Notes: generated by a model from the letters alone, not told the origin. Shown: positions 18,093 to 27,017, counted from the first letter of the stretch. The stretch: 64,000 nucleotides of DNA from Acidobacteriota bacterium (GCA_009838525.1 VXRJ01000010.1:252021-316020), one strand, 5' to 3'. Translations and numbers: made by a program.

Positions 18093-19115
18093 ATGAGTCA
18101 CCCTTCCCGCTACGGCTTTCTGGCCATCGTCTGCGTCGCCCTGACAACACCGGCGATGGGGCAGTCCGCGTCAACGGTCCAGCGCACGGCGCATGGCGAT
18201 CCCGACATCCAGGGGTTGTTTACGTTTCGGACGCTGACCCCGCTTCAGCGTCCGATCATCGATGCCGGCGCGTCAGCGCTCCTGGCGGGTCGGGAAACGC
18301 TCACGGCCGAGGAGGCGGCCGCTTACGAGGCGTCGCGGCGCCGGGAGCTGAACCGTGACACGCAGGATCTCACGGTCCGAGCCCCGGGAGTGCGCTATCA
18401 GTCCCTCGCGGAGGGCGGTGTCGGTGGCTACAACGAGTTCTGGTACGAGCGGGGCATCGAACTGACCCGAGATAAGCGCACATCGCTGATCGTGGATCCT
18501 CCTGACGGCCGGATCCCCTACCGGGAGGCGTTTCTGGCCGAGGCGCGGGTCCGCGGGGCGAACATCAGCAACGGATTCGCCGACTCCTACACCGATCGCA
18601 GCCTGTCCGACCGCTGTTTGCTGGGGTTCAATGCCGGTCCGCCGATGGTCTCCAGCGCGTACAACAACAACGTGCTGATCGTGCAGACGCCGGATCACGT
18701 CGTGATTCTGAACGAGATGGTGCACAACGCGCGCATCATCCCGCTCGACGGCCGTCCGCACGTCGGCCTCGATCAGTACTCGGGGGACTCGCGCGGACGC
18801 TGGGACGGTGACACGCTGGTGGTGAATACGAAGCACTTCCTGCGCGAGACCAGCCTCAACGGTTCGAGCCGAGACACCATCCTGGTCGAACGGTTTCGGC
18901 GCCTGGACGCGGATACGGTGATGTACGAGTTCACCGTCGAGGATCCGAACGGCTATACGCGGCCCTGGACCGCGCTCATGCCACTGCGCCGCACCGACGG
19001 CCCGCTGTTCGAGTATGCCTGCCACGAGGGCAATATCGGCCTGGCCGGCATCCTCGGTGGCGCCCGGAACCTGGACACGCAGCGGATCCTGCCCGACGCC
19101 GATCCGCAGCAGTGA
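18093..19115 (+). CDS. Exported protein of unknown function, paralogue family copy 3
   Basis: A 340-residue exported protein with a signal peptide ending near PAMGQ. It carries the family landmarks in order: TAHGDPDIQGLFTFRTLTPL, KRTSLIVDPPDGRIP, YNNNVLIVQTPDHVVILNEM, GDSRGRWDGDTLVVNT, LVERFRRLDADTVMYEFTV and YACHEGNIGLAGILGG. It also shares the SDRCLLGFNAGPPM stretch with copy 1. The function is unknown. It ends about 100 bases before the c-heme/copper protein gene on the same strand, so a shared transcript is possible. Confidence 0.86.
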   Translation: MSHPSRYGFLAIVCVALTTPAMGQSASTVQRTAHGDPDIQGLFTFRTLTPLQRPIIDAGASALLAGRETLTAEEAAAYEASRRRELNRDTQDLTVRAPGVRYQSLAEGGVGGYNEFWYERGIELTRDKRTSLIVDPPDGRIPYREAFLAEARVRGANISNGFADSYTDRSLSDRCLLGFNAGPPMVSSAYNNNVLIVQTPDHVVILNEMVHNARIIPLDGRPHVGLDQYSGDSRGRWDGDTLVVNTKHFLRETSLNGSSRDTILVERFRRLDADTVMYEFTVEDPNGYTRPWTALMPLRRTDGPLFEYACHEGNIGLAGILGGARNLDTQRILPDADPQQ

Positions 19116-19213
19116 GCGGCGCGGTCACTGCACGGCATCGAGAACCTGCCCGGGACGGACACTCCGTAGTAGGATGTGCGTATCGGAACCAGAGTGTACT
19201 GAGAGGTGTCGTT

Positions 19214-20572
19214 ATGCTAAACACTCCCCTCCACGCTTCGTCAGGCGGCCGGGTGGTTGCCTGGAGTCTTGGGGTCGCTGTCCTCAGTGTGACCTGGGGT
19301 GCGCCCGCGGCGGCCCAATCGCCCGGCGACGCGCCCGCGGTTACCTTCGCTCGGGACATCGCCCCGATTTTCCAGAGGAACTGCCAGCAGTGCCACCGGC
19401 CCGGCTCGATCGGCCCGATGTCGCTCACGACCTACCAGGAAGCGCGCCCCTGGGCTCGGTCGATCAAGCAGCGCGTGGTAACGGGCGAGATGCCGCCCTA
19501 TCGATACGACCGCGACATCGGGATTCAGGAACTGAAGGACGACCTCCGGCTGAGCCTGTCCGAAATCGAGACGATAGCCCGCTGGGTGGACGACGGGGCG
19601 CCCCTTGGCGACCCGGCCGATCTTCCGCCGCCGCTATCGTTTCCGGATCTCAGCGAGTGGGCCTATGCGGATGAGTTCGGCCCGCCGGACCTGGTGATCC
19701 GGACGAAGCCGTACACGCTGGCGGCCGATGGGTCGGACGTCTGGTGGCGGCCGATCGTGCCGACCGGCCTGACCGAGGACCGGTGCCTCAAGGCGGTCTC
19801 CGTCAAGCCGTCGCCCGCGGGGCGCGCCGCCGCGCACCACGCCAACAGCCAGTTGCTCGATTTCGACGAGGAGAGCGGGGAGTGGGTCCAGGTCGAGCGG
19901 CTCTCCGAGTACGCGCTCGGGAAGGTCGGCGAGATCGTTCCGGAGGACGCCTGTCGTCTCCTCCCGGCCGACTCGATGGTCAGTTGGGACGTCCACTACT
20001 ATCCGACCGGCGAGGTCATCGAGAACGACGTGGTCGAGATGGGCGTGTGGCTCTACCCGAAGGGCCATCAGGAGCAGGTGCAATTCCAACAGGATCTCAA
20101 GCTGTATTCCCTGCTGATGAAGGGCAGCGAGCTCGAGCTTCCACCGCATGGCACGGCGATGACGCAGGGGTTCCATTCCTTCGAGACCCCGGTGCGGATC
20201 GACAGCTTCCAGCCGCACGGTCACTTCCGTCTAGTGGGCAAGACTCTTGAGATCTTCGATACGAAGACGGGCGATCTGGAGATGGTGAGCTCGGTGTCCA
20301 ACTGGACCAACGACTGGCACACCAGTCACATCTACGCAGAAGACGCCGCACCGCTCGTCCCGGCGGGGTCCGTCCTGGTGATCACCGGCTACTACGACAA
20401 TACGGCCGGGAACCGGCAGAACCCCGACCCGAACCAGTGGGTGGGACCCGGCAGCCGTACGGCGGACGAGATGTCGCATGCATGGATCGCCGTGACGCAT
20501 CTCGACGACGAGGGCTACGAGCGTCTGGTGGCCGAGCGGGAGAGTCGCAAGCAGACGGACAACGAGGAGTAG
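19214..20572 (+). CDS. Exported c-heme protein with copper type II monooxygenase-like region
   Basis: A 452-residue exported protein. After a signal peptide (about 1-34) comes one c-type heme motif CQQCH (Cys57, Cys60, His61) in a short cytochrome domain ending around residue 130. The rest resembles the two-lobed fold of peptidylglycine alpha-hydroxylating monooxygenase-like proteins: AHHANSQLLDFD near 209, DVHYYPTGE near 259 and FQPHGHFRLVGKTLEI near 333 supply histidines in the right order for copper sites. Heme and copper parts are often joined in Acidobacteriota and Planctomycetes, but the reaction is not established. Start ATG at 19214 has GAGAGG eight bases upstream. A strong terminator follows the gene. 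Confidence 0.85.
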   Translation: MLNTPLHASSGGRVVAWSLGVAVLSVTWGAPAAAQSPGDAPAVTFARDIAPIFQRNCQQCHRPGSIGPMSLTTYQEARPWARSIKQRVVTGEMPPYRYDRDIGIQELKDDLRLSLSEIETIARWVDDGAPLGDPADLPPPLSFPDLSEWAYADEFGPPDLVIRTKPYTLAADGSDVWWRPIVPTGLTEDRCLKAVSVKPSPAGRAAAHHANSQLLDFDEESGEWVQVERLSEYALGKVGEIVPEDACRLLPADSMVSWDVHYYPTGEVIENDVVEMGVWLYPKGHQEQVQFQQDLKLYSLLMKGSELELPPHGTAMTQGFHSFETPVRIDSFQPHGHFRLVGKTLEIFDTKTGDLEMVSSVSNWTNDWHTSHIYAEDAAPLVPAGSVLVITGYYDNTAGNRQNPDPNQWVGPGSRTADEMSHAWIAVTHLDDEGYERLVAERESRKQTDNEE

Positions 20573-20602
20573 CAGCACGGAAACGTGCGGAATCAGTCTG
20601 TG

Positions 20603-20642
20603 GCGAAAGAGCCTCTCGGTATCGAGAGGCTCTTTCGCTTTT
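20603..20642 (+). terminator. Strong rho-independent terminator
   Basis: A perfect 16-base stem (20603-20618 pairs with 20623-20638; left arm GCGAAAGAGCCTCTCG) encloses a GTAT loop and is followed directly by TTTT. It lies 30 bases after the stop of the c-heme/copper protein and before the ribosome-binding site of the next gene on the same strand. It therefore separates the two transcriptionally, unless an internal promoter or readthrough supplies the next gene. Confidence 0.9.
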
Positions 20643-20674
20643 CCGGCGGCAACGCGTTGATGGAGGGAACGCCA

Positions 20675-21553
20675 GTGCTCGGACGATGGCTCGCGGGCGG
20701 CCTCGCAGCCGCAATGCTCATCGGCTCCCCATCGCTGGGGGCCCAGCGGCAACGACCACTTACTCCGCTGCCGCCAAACGGACTTCGGGTGGTCCCGTTC
20801 TTCGACGGCTGGTACCGGAATACGGATGGAACCGTCACCCTGTCGTTCGGCTATTCCAACCTCAACCTGACCGAGGTCGTGGAGATTCCCCTGGGTGCAG
20901 ACAACTTCATCGAACCGGCGGAGTTCGACGGCCGGCAACCCACGTCGTTCCCGCCTGTCGCGCGTGAGGGCGCCACGAGCAGGCGCCGGCGAGACCGGGA
21001 GCGGGGGGTGTTCACCGTGACCGTGCCGGCCAGCTTCAGCGGCGACGTCGTCTGGACCCTGGTCAACCAGGAACGGACCTTCTCCGTGCCTGGAAGCGAC
21101 AAGATCGGTGCCTACCAGCTCCGATGGCCGATGGCTATGGGGTCGCAGCCCCCACTGGTCCGCTTCAGCCCCGATGGCCCTGCCGGCCGGGGTCCCACCG
21201 GGATCGACGCGGAGCCGATGCGCGCGTCGGTGGACACGCCGCTTTCGCTGACGGTCTGGATCCATGATGACAGCGTGCGGGACGAAGAACCGCTCCCGGT
21301 CAGACGGCGGGGCGACACCGCGGCGCTGAACGTGACCTGGTTCAAGCATGCCGGTCCGGGCGCGGTGGTCTTCAGCCCGCGCACGGAGCCGATCGCAGAG
21401 ACAGAGGGGATGGTGACCACGACTGCGACCTTCGAGCAGCCGGGCGAGTACGTGATCCGTGTACGCGCCGACAACTTCGGCCGGGTCGACAGCTCCGCCG
21501 GCAACCAGTGCTGCTGGACGAATGGCTATGTGAAGGTCACCGTCACGCCGTAG
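20675..21553 (+). CDS. Exported protein of unknown function
   Basis: A 292-residue exported protein with a signal peptide ending near PSLGAQ. The mature part begins LPPNGLRVVPFFDGWYRNTDGTVTLSFGYSNLNLTEVVEI and continues as beta-rich, immunoglobulin-like segments. A C-terminal GEYVIRVRADNFG region resembles a single Ig/PKD-type strand pattern. I recall such proteins beside exported cytochrome/copper proteins in related bacteria, but no function is known to me. The start is a GTG at 20675 with GGAGGG seven bases upstream. An in-frame ATG five codons earlier lacks a site of its own. It converges with the PQQ dehydrogenase gene. Confidence 0.78.
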   Translation: MLGRWLAGGLAAAMLIGSPSLGAQRQRPLTPLPPNGLRVVPFFDGWYRNTDGTVTLSFGYSNLNLTEVVEIPLGADNFIEPAEFDGRQPTSFPPVAREGATSRRRRDRERGVFTVTVPASFSGDVVWTLVNQERTFSVPGSDKIGAYQLRWPMAMGSQPPLVRFSPDGPAGRGPTGIDAEPMRASVDTPLSLTVWIHDDSVRDEEPLPVRRRGDTAALNVTWFKHAGPGAVVFSPRTEPIAETEGMVTTTATFEQPGEYVIRVRADNFGRVDSSAGNQCCWTNGYVKVTVTP

Positions 21554-21591
21554 CCGTCCAGAGTCCGCGAGCCGCTGGACCCAGCTTCGAG

Positions 21592-23508
21592 TTATGGCAG
21601 CGTGAAGGCCAGCAGCGTGGTCCCCGCGGCCACCGCGACGTACTGCTTTCCGTCATCGCCCAGGTAGGTGATGGGGTTGGAGCCGTTGATCAACTGCTCG
21701 GTCTCGAAGCTCCAGAGTTCGCGCCCGGTCTTCGTCTCGTAGGCGCGGAACAGTCGATCGGTGGCCCCGCCGATGAAGAGCAGGCCGCTCGCGGTGGAGG
21801 TCGGCCCGCCCTTCTGAGAGTTGGGGGCGCCGGTGTTCACGCCGGGCGGTGCGCCTTCCACGGTGCCGAACGGGATCGTCCAGGCGATCTCGCCGCTGTT
21901 GACGTCCACGGCGACCAGTCTCGACCAGGGCGGCTGCCAGCAGGGCCAGCCGTTGACGGACGGCCGGGTGACGACGTGCCAGTAGATGCGGCGCGACTCG
22001 GGCGGGCCCACGTAGCCGCCGCGGTCCGGATCGTCCTCCACCCGTACGAGCTGGCTGATGTGACCGGTGTCGGCGTAGTTGATGATGTAGTACCCGAGGC
22101 TCGGATCGAAGGTCCCGCCGGTGAACTCCGTCCCCCCGCCGGTCGACGGAAACACGAGCGCACCCTCCTCGGACGGCGGCGTGTAGGGGCCGCGGTTTCG
22201 CCCGCCGTCGTACTGCATCAGCATCTCGCGGCACGCCGCCGTGTGCTCCGGCGTCACCGTCGCTATCTCGTCCATCGTGAAATCGATGCGTCCGATGGGC
22301 GGCGGCTTGACCGGGAACGGCTGGGTCGGCGAGTAGTACTCCCCGGGCATGTTCCCGGCGGGTACGGGACGTTCCTCGATCTCGTAGATCGGCTCGCCGG
22401 TGACCCGGTTGAAGATGAACAGCACCGGGTACTTCGTCATGACGCCGACGGCGGGAATCGTCTCGCCGTCCCGCTCGACATCGAACAGGATGGGCGGCGC
22501 CGGCATGTCCAGGTCCCACAGATCGTGATGGACGGCCTGGAAGTGCCATAGCCGCTCGCCCGTCAGGGCGTCGACGGCCACGATCGAGTCCGAAAAGAGG
22601 TTGTCCCCGGGGCGGTCGTGGCCATAGAAGTCGTTGTGGGCGGAACCGAGGGGCATGTACAGAATGCCGCGCTCCTCGTCGATGGTGAAGAACGACCAGG
22701 TGTTGGCGCCGCTAACGTTGCGCCACGAGTCGTCGAGCCAGGTCTCGTTGCCGAACTCACCGGGGTGGGGCACCGTGTGGAACGTCCAGACGAGTTCGCC
22801 CGTCCGCAGATCCCACGCGCGCGTGTCGCCCGCCGGCCCCTTCGATCCCGTCTCGTCCGCGTTGTGGACACCCGTGAACACCAGATGCTTCCAGATGGCC
22901 ACGCCGGACGAGATGCCGTAGTGCATGTCCGGGAAGCCGTTCATCACGTCGGGGGTCTTCATGTCGACGAAGCCGTCGTTGCCGAACCGCGGGTTGGGGA
23001 GGCCGGTCGCCGCGTTCAACGAGATCAGCTCGCCCTCTTCGGTTCCGAACACGATCTGCGGGGGTATCGTGTCGTTGCCTTCCCAGTACGCCAGCCCCCG
23101 CATCGAACCACCCGTCCAGTGCAACTGGTGCTCCGGCGAGTTCCAGTCTCCAGGCGCCGTGTACTCCCAGATCTCCTCACCGGTCTCCGGCTCCAGGGCC
23201 ACCACGCGGTAGTACGGAAACGACAGGTACAGGACGCCGTCGACCATGAGCGGGGTCGACTGCGCCGGCCGTGACGGCACGCCCGCCTTCGTCATCTCGT
23301 AGCGCCATGCCGGCACCAGCGTCGAGACGTTGTCGATATTGATCTGCGTCAGCGGCGAGTGCCGCTGGTTGCCGGCGTCGCGTCCCCAGTGCACCCAGTC
23401 GTCCTGGGCTTGCACCGCCGGCGCCTGCGCGGCGAGGGTCGCGACCAGGAGGAACCACAGCGAGCGCCGCACCGCACGATGTCGTATCGTCGGGAACCTT
23501 GTTGCCAT
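21592..23508 (-). CDS. PQQ-dependent dehydrogenase-like propeller, exported
   Basis: A 638-residue exported quinoprotein of the PQQ alcohol/glucose dehydrogenase superfamily. An eight-bladed propeller is suggested by repeated PQQ-type blades such as YYRVVALEPETGEEIWEY, AVDALTGERLWHFQ and AYETKTGRELWSF. HHDLWDLDMPAPPIL near residue 330 and GEYYSPTQPFPVKPPP near 385 are typical of the membrane glucose/quinate group, but there are no N-terminal membrane helices and no CxxCH motif. It must therefore pass electrons to a separate carrier. The start is taken as ATG 23508; an ATG at 23532 is also possible and has a nearer GAGG. Substrate unknown. Confidence 0.9.
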   Translation of the reverse strand: MATRFPTIRHRAVRRSLWFLLVATLAAQAPAVQAQDDWVHWGRDAGNQRHSPLTQINIDNVSTLVPAWRYEMTKAGVPSRPAQSTPLMVDGVLYLSFPYYRVVALEPETGEEIWEYTAPGDWNSPEHQLHWTGGSMRGLAYWEGNDTIPPQIVFGTEEGELISLNAATGLPNPRFGNDGFVDMKTPDVMNGFPDMHYGISSGVAIWKHLVFTGVHNADETGSKGPAGDTRAWDLRTGELVWTFHTVPHPGEFGNETWLDDSWRNVSGANTWSFFTIDEERGILYMPLGSAHNDFYGHDRPGDNLFSDSIVAVDALTGERLWHFQAVHHDLWDLDMPAPPILFDVERDGETIPAVGVMTKYPVLFIFNRVTGEPIYEIEERPVPAGNMPGEYYSPTQPFPVKPPPIGRIDFTMDEIATVTPEHTAACREMLMQYDGGRNRGPYTPPSEEGALVFPSTGGGTEFTGGTFDPSLGYYIINYADTGHISQLVRVEDDPDRGGYVGPPESRRIYWHVVTRPSVNGWPCWQPPWSRLVAVDVNSGEIAWTIPFGTVEGAPPGVNTGAPNSQKGGPTSTASGLLFIGGATDRLFRAYETKTGRELWSFETEQLINGSNPITYLGDDGKQYVAVAAGTTLLAFTLP

Positions 23509-23816
23509 GAGTCGAGAGCGCCTCCTGCGCATGGAGCCTCACCCGGGCACCGTCGGGATGAGCTCGCCGGTCCGGAACGGTTCGTCAATCTAACGCCGTT
23601 TCGTGCGGCGACTCAAGCGAAATCCTCGGACTGGCGCCGCCAGTTGCGCCATCTTCTGCTCCGGATAGCTCTTCTGGAGTGAACACTCGAAGATATCAGT
23701 TTGCAGTGGTCGGGGTACTTGATAGAGATTAGGGGCGTCCGGCTTCGTGACAGTATTCTCCGTCGGCCTCGCCGCCGCGGCGACGGTCGGCGTGTCACTC
23801 GGGAAGGAGGTCACCC
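23509..23816. other. Gene-free divergent interval
   Basis: About 308 bases between the divergent PQQ dehydrogenase and carboxymuconolactone decarboxylase-like genes. It holds the AAGGAGG site of the rightward gene and a small CGCCG/CGGCG hairpin near 23593. A weak TTGCAG-N16-TAGAGA pair lies at 23701-23728. A sigma-54-like GG/GC pair at 23633 has the wrong spacing. I see no coding sequence. Confidence 0.35.
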
Positions 23817-24611
23817 GTGAAGCTGCAACAAACGGTCCTGGCGGTGGCGGTCATTGCCCTGGCGGCGTGCGGCGGTCCGGACGCGGTCGACACCGAAGCG
23901 GCGGCGGCGCAGGATGGAGAGGCCGCGTCGGCCGGCGCGGCTTCCGCCGAGCCGTTCACGCCGCGCGAGATGACGGAGGCCGAGATCCCGCCGGGGATTC
24001 ACGAGGATTCGCTGGCGCGGCTCCCGCGGATCACGCGCGAGTCGCTCGACGCGGACGGGCAGCGGGCCTACGACGTCATCGTCCATCCCGATAGCCGTTA
24101 TTCCGACGGCCTGCGCGGGCCGATCGGCATGTGGATGTACAGCCCGCTGATGGCCGAGCATCTCTTCCCGGCCAGCAGCTACCTCCGCTTCGGCGCGGAC
24201 GGCAACCGCGATCAGCGGCTGGCGGAACTGGCGATCCTGACCGCCGCCCGGCTCCTCGACAGCCAGTACGAGTGGTCGGCCCACGAGGGGCTCGGCCGGA
24301 GCGCCGGTCTGGAGGATGAGATCATCGACCTGATCCGGTACGACCGTCCGCTTGCCGATGCGGGCGACCTGCCGGGGCTGGGCGAGACGGAACGGACAAT
24401 CATCCGCGCCGTCCGGGAGATGATCCTCGAGCCGAAGCTGAGCGACGAGACGTTCGAGGCCGCGCAGCGCCTGCTCGGCAACACGGGCATCATGGACCTG
24501 GCCGGCCTCATCGGCCACTACACCACCGTGAACTACACGCTCAAGGCGTTCGACATACAGCGGCCGCCCGGCAGCATGCTGACGCTGCCGCCGCGCGACT
24601 CGCTTCCCTGA
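23817..24611 (+). CDS. Carboxymuconolactone decarboxylase-family lipoprotein
   Basis: A 264-residue exported lipoprotein (lipobox LAAC, Cys18) with an alanine-rich linker and an AhpD/carboxymuconolactone decarboxylase-like helical domain. ELAILTAARLLDSQYEWSAH near residue 140-158 matches the conserved Glu-x-x-x-His of the family. The CxxC redox pair of AhpD is absent, so a peroxidase role is unlikely. Exported members of this family are unusual and their activity is not known. The GTG start at 23817 is set by AAGGAGG seven bases upstream. It precedes the enolase-superfamily gene by 23 bases and may be co-transcribed. Confidence 0.85.
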   Translation: MKLQQTVLAVAVIALAACGGPDAVDTEAAAAQDGEAASAGAASAEPFTPREMTEAEIPPGIHEDSLARLPRITRESLDADGQRAYDVIVHPDSRYSDGLRGPIGMWMYSPLMAEHLFPASSYLRFGADGNRDQRLAELAILTAARLLDSQYEWSAHEGLGRSAGLEDEIIDLIRYDRPLADAGDLPGLGETERTIIRAVREMILEPKLSDETFEAAQRLLGNTGIMDLAGLIGHYTTVNYTLKAFDIQRPPGSMLTLPPRDSLP

Positions 24612-24634
24612 TTCCGCCCTGCGCCGCCCGGACG

Positions 24635-25735
24635 ATGGACACCGCCACGGCTACGCGGGAGTCGCTGCTCACGATTCGCGGCCTGACGGCGCGCGCCGTG
24701 GCCGCGCCGCTCGCCCGTCCCCTCCGGACCGCGTCGGGGGACGTGCCCGTGTCGCCTCTCGTCCTGATCGACGTCGCGTCGGAAGAGGGTCCGGTAGGCC
24801 GGGCCTACGTCTTCGGCTACACCACGCTGTCGCTGCGGGCCCTCCAGGCGTTCCTCGAGGACCTGGACGAGGTGGTGCGGGGACGGCCCGCCGCGCCATC
24901 GGCGGTCTACGACGATATGGCGGCGCGCTTCCGCCTGATGGGCCGCCAGGGCATCGTCGGCATGGCGCTGTCCGGCCTGGACATGGCGCTCTGGGATCTG
25001 CAGGGGCGGGCGCAGGAGCGGCCGGTCGTCGAGCTGCTTGGCGGTCGGGCGGCGCCGGTCCCCGCCTACGACAGCTACGGCGTCGTCGATCCGGTTGCGG
25101 ATGGGGCGGCGCTGCGGCGGAGCGTCGACCAGGGGTTCCGGGCGATCAAGATCAAGCTGGGAGTCGGCGGTCTCGACCTGGACGTCGCCACCGTCGCTGC
25201 CGTGCGCGACCTGATCGGCGCGGACGTCCGGCTGATGGTCGACTACAACCAGTCGCTGACGGCGCCGGAAGCGCTGCGGCGCATCCGCGCCCTCGCCCGC
25301 TTCGATCTCGAGTGGGTGGAGGAGCCGGTGCCGGCCGAAGACCTCGCCGGCCACGCGCGGGTCCGCGCGGCCTCACCAGTGCCCGTCCAGACCGGCGAGA
25401 ACTGGTGGTTCGGTCACGACATGGCGCACGCCCTCGCCGCCGGCGCCTGCGACTTCTGCATGCCGGACCTGATGAAGATCGGGGGCGTCACCGGATGGCT
25501 GCGCGCCATGGGGCAGGCCGAGCAGGCCGCCGTGCCGATCTCGAGCCACCTGTTCATCGAGGCGAGCGCCCACGTCCTGCCCATCACGCCGCTGGCGCAC
25601 TACCTGGAGTTCCTCGACCTGGCCGGGGCCGTGCTCGCCGAGCCGCCCCGGGTGGTCGACGGCTGCGTCACCGCCCGCGGCCCGGGGCTCGGCCTGGAAT
25701 GGGACGAGGCGGCGGTGACGCGCTATCTGGAATAG
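24635..25735 (+). CDS. Enolase-superfamily enzyme (mandelate racemase/muconate lactonizing type)
   Basis: A 366-residue cytoplasmic enzyme with the two-domain enolase-superfamily layout. In the barrel, the Lys-x-Lys acid/base motif is KIK (Lys172, Lys174). Metal ligands fit Asp203 (MVDYNQ), a Glu in EWVEEPV near 229 and Glu255 (TGENWW). A histidine base lies near 305 in SSHLFIE. KxK plus His places it in the mandelate racemase subgroup, which abstracts the alpha proton of a carboxylate, so dehydration of a sugar acid or racemisation are both possible. No signal peptide. Start ATG at 24635. Confidence 0.9.
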   Translation: MDTATATRESLLTIRGLTARAVAAPLARPLRTASGDVPVSPLVLIDVASEEGPVGRAYVFGYTTLSLRALQAFLEDLDEVVRGRPAAPSAVYDDMAARFRLMGRQGIVGMALSGLDMALWDLQGRAQERPVVELLGGRAAPVPAYDSYGVVDPVADGAALRRSVDQGFRAIKIKLGVGGLDLDVATVAAVRDLIGADVRLMVDYNQSLTAPEALRRIRALARFDLEWVEEPVPAEDLAGHARVRAASPVPVQTGENWWFGHDMAHALAAGACDFCMPDLMKIGGVTGWLRAMGQAEQAAVPISSHLFIEASAHVLPITPLAHYLEFLDLAGAVLAEPPRVVDGCVTARGPGLGLEWDEAAVTRYLE

Positions 25736-25815
25736 GACGCGGCCCGGCACCGGTGATGCCGTACGGCGCCGACCAGACCGGCGCGTGCTGGCGGCGAGCT
25801 TGGGACCTGGGTATA

Positions 25816-25856
25816 ATTGTTGTCAATCACTTCGCAGAAGTGTGATTTGCAACAAT
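25816..25856 (+). promoter_or_regulatory. Imperfect inverted repeat overlapping a TATAAT box and the ATPase start
   Basis: Arms ATTGTTGTCAATCACTTC (25816-25833) and GAAGTGTGATTTGCAACAAT (25837-25856) pair with only a two-base bulge and two mismatches around a GCA centre. A consensus -10 hexamer TATAAT sits at 25812-25817, which is striking in such GC-rich DNA, though no good -35 is visible. The right arm covers the likely TTG start at 25847. The layout suggests a repressor site or an autoregulated leader for the ATPase gene. Confidence 0.5.
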
Positions 25857-27016
25857 ACATAGCGCGTCCGGGCCTGCTCGCCGAAACCACCACGGGACTC
25901 GCCGAAGCGCCGGTGGTCACCCTGCTGGGCGCGCGGCAGGTCGGCAAGACGACGTTAGCCGGGCAGGTGGCGGCATCGTGGCCCGGACCGACCACCGTCT
26001 TCGACCTCGAGGTGGCCGCGGCGCGCGAAGCCCTGTCCGCCACCCCGGAGCGGCTGCTCCGCCATAGTGAAGGCCTGGTTGTCATCGACGAGGTGCAGCG
26101 GAGACCGGAACTGTTCGAGGTGTTGCGGCCGATCTGCGACGATTCGGATCGGCGCGCAGTCTTCCTCCTGTTGGGCAGCGCCTCTCTGGACCTCGTCCAG
26201 GGCGTGTCCGAGACGTTGGCCGGACGCATGCTGTTCGTCGACGTGGGCGGGTTCTCGCTGGCCGAGGTCGGGGCGGAGCAGGACCGCCTCTGGATGCGCG
26301 GCGGGTTTCCGCGCGCCTGGCTGGCGCCGTCGGCCGCGGCCTGGACGCGCTGGATGCAGTCGTTCACGCGCACTTTTCTGGAGCGGGACGTCGCCCGCGG
26401 GTTGGGGTCGGCTGTCTCCCCCGACGCGTTGGGCCGCTTCTGGCGCATGCTGGCGCACGTGCACGGACAGACGTGGAACGCCGCCGAGCTGGCGCGCTCG
26501 ATGGGCGTGAGCGCGACGACGGTGAACCGCTACCGTGACCTGTTGGCGGGCGCCTTCATGCTCCGCGTGCTGCCGCCCTGGTTCGAGAACCTGCGCAAGC
26601 GCCTCGTCAGGTCACCCAAGGTCTACGTGCGCGACAGCGGCATCCTGCACTTCCTGCTCCGGCTGGAAGAGCGGCGAGACCTGCCGCTGCACCCGCGTTA
26701 CGGGGCAAGCTGGGAAGGGTTCGCCCTGGAGCAGACGCTGCTGGCGCACGGGGAGCGCGAAGCGTACTTCTACGGGACCCAGCGGGGCGCTGAACTGGAT
26801 CTTCTCCTGTTGCGGCGGGGGCGGCGCTGGGGCTTCGAGTTCAAGTGCGCCGACGCCCCGCGCACCACCCGTTCGATGCACGTCGTCATCGACGACCTCG
26901 GGCTGGAGCACCTGTGGGTGGTCTACCCCGGCGACCGGAAGTACCCACTGACCGGCCGCATCACTGCCTTGCCGCTGACGCGTATTCGCGACATCGAGCT
27001 GCGGCCGGCGTCGTGA
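25847..27016 (+). CDS. AAA_14/DUF4143 ATP-binding protein
   Basis: A 389-residue ATPase of the AAA_14 plus DUF4143 type. The P-loop is GARQVGKT (residues 28-35), Walker B is LVVIDEVQRRPELF near 77-90, and the sensor region is FLLLGSASLDLVQ. A winged-helix segment follows (WNAAELARSMGVSATTVNRYRDL). The C-terminal DUF4143 part has the nuclease-like ELDLLLLRRGRRWGFEFK, where Glu/Asp and the EFK lysine match the PD-(D/E)xK core pattern. These proteins are common, mobile and of unclear role. No ATG is available. TTG 25847 gives the usual N-terminus (QQYIARPGLL), and TTG 25817 or 25820 are upstream alternatives. Confidence 0.85.
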   Translation: MQQYIARPGLLAETTTGLAEAPVVTLLGARQVGKTTLAGQVAASWPGPTTVFDLEVAAAREALSATPERLLRHSEGLVVIDEVQRRPELFEVLRPICDDSDRRAVFLLLGSASLDLVQGVSETLAGRMLFVDVGGFSLAEVGAEQDRLWMRGGFPRAWLAPSAAAWTRWMQSFTRTFLERDVARGLGSAVSPDALGRFWRMLAHVHGQTWNAAELARSMGVSATTVNRYRDLLAGAFMLRVLPPWFENLRKRLVRSPKVYVRDSGILHFLLRLEERRDLPLHPRYGASWEGFALEQTLLAHGEREAYFYGTQRGAELDLLLLRRGRRWGFEFKCADAPRTTRSMHVVIDDLGLEHLWVVYPGDRKYPLTGRITALPLTRIRDIELRPAS

Positions 27017-27017
27017 C

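Noticed and set aside
21559..21583. GTCCAG/CTGGAC hairpin between convergent genes
   Set aside because: The loop is long and there is no T-run; weak as a bidirectional terminator.
23633..23647. GG and GC pair resembling a sigma-54 promoter in the divergent interval
   Set aside because: The spacing between GG and GC is 11 bases instead of 10, which is incompatible with RpoN promoters.
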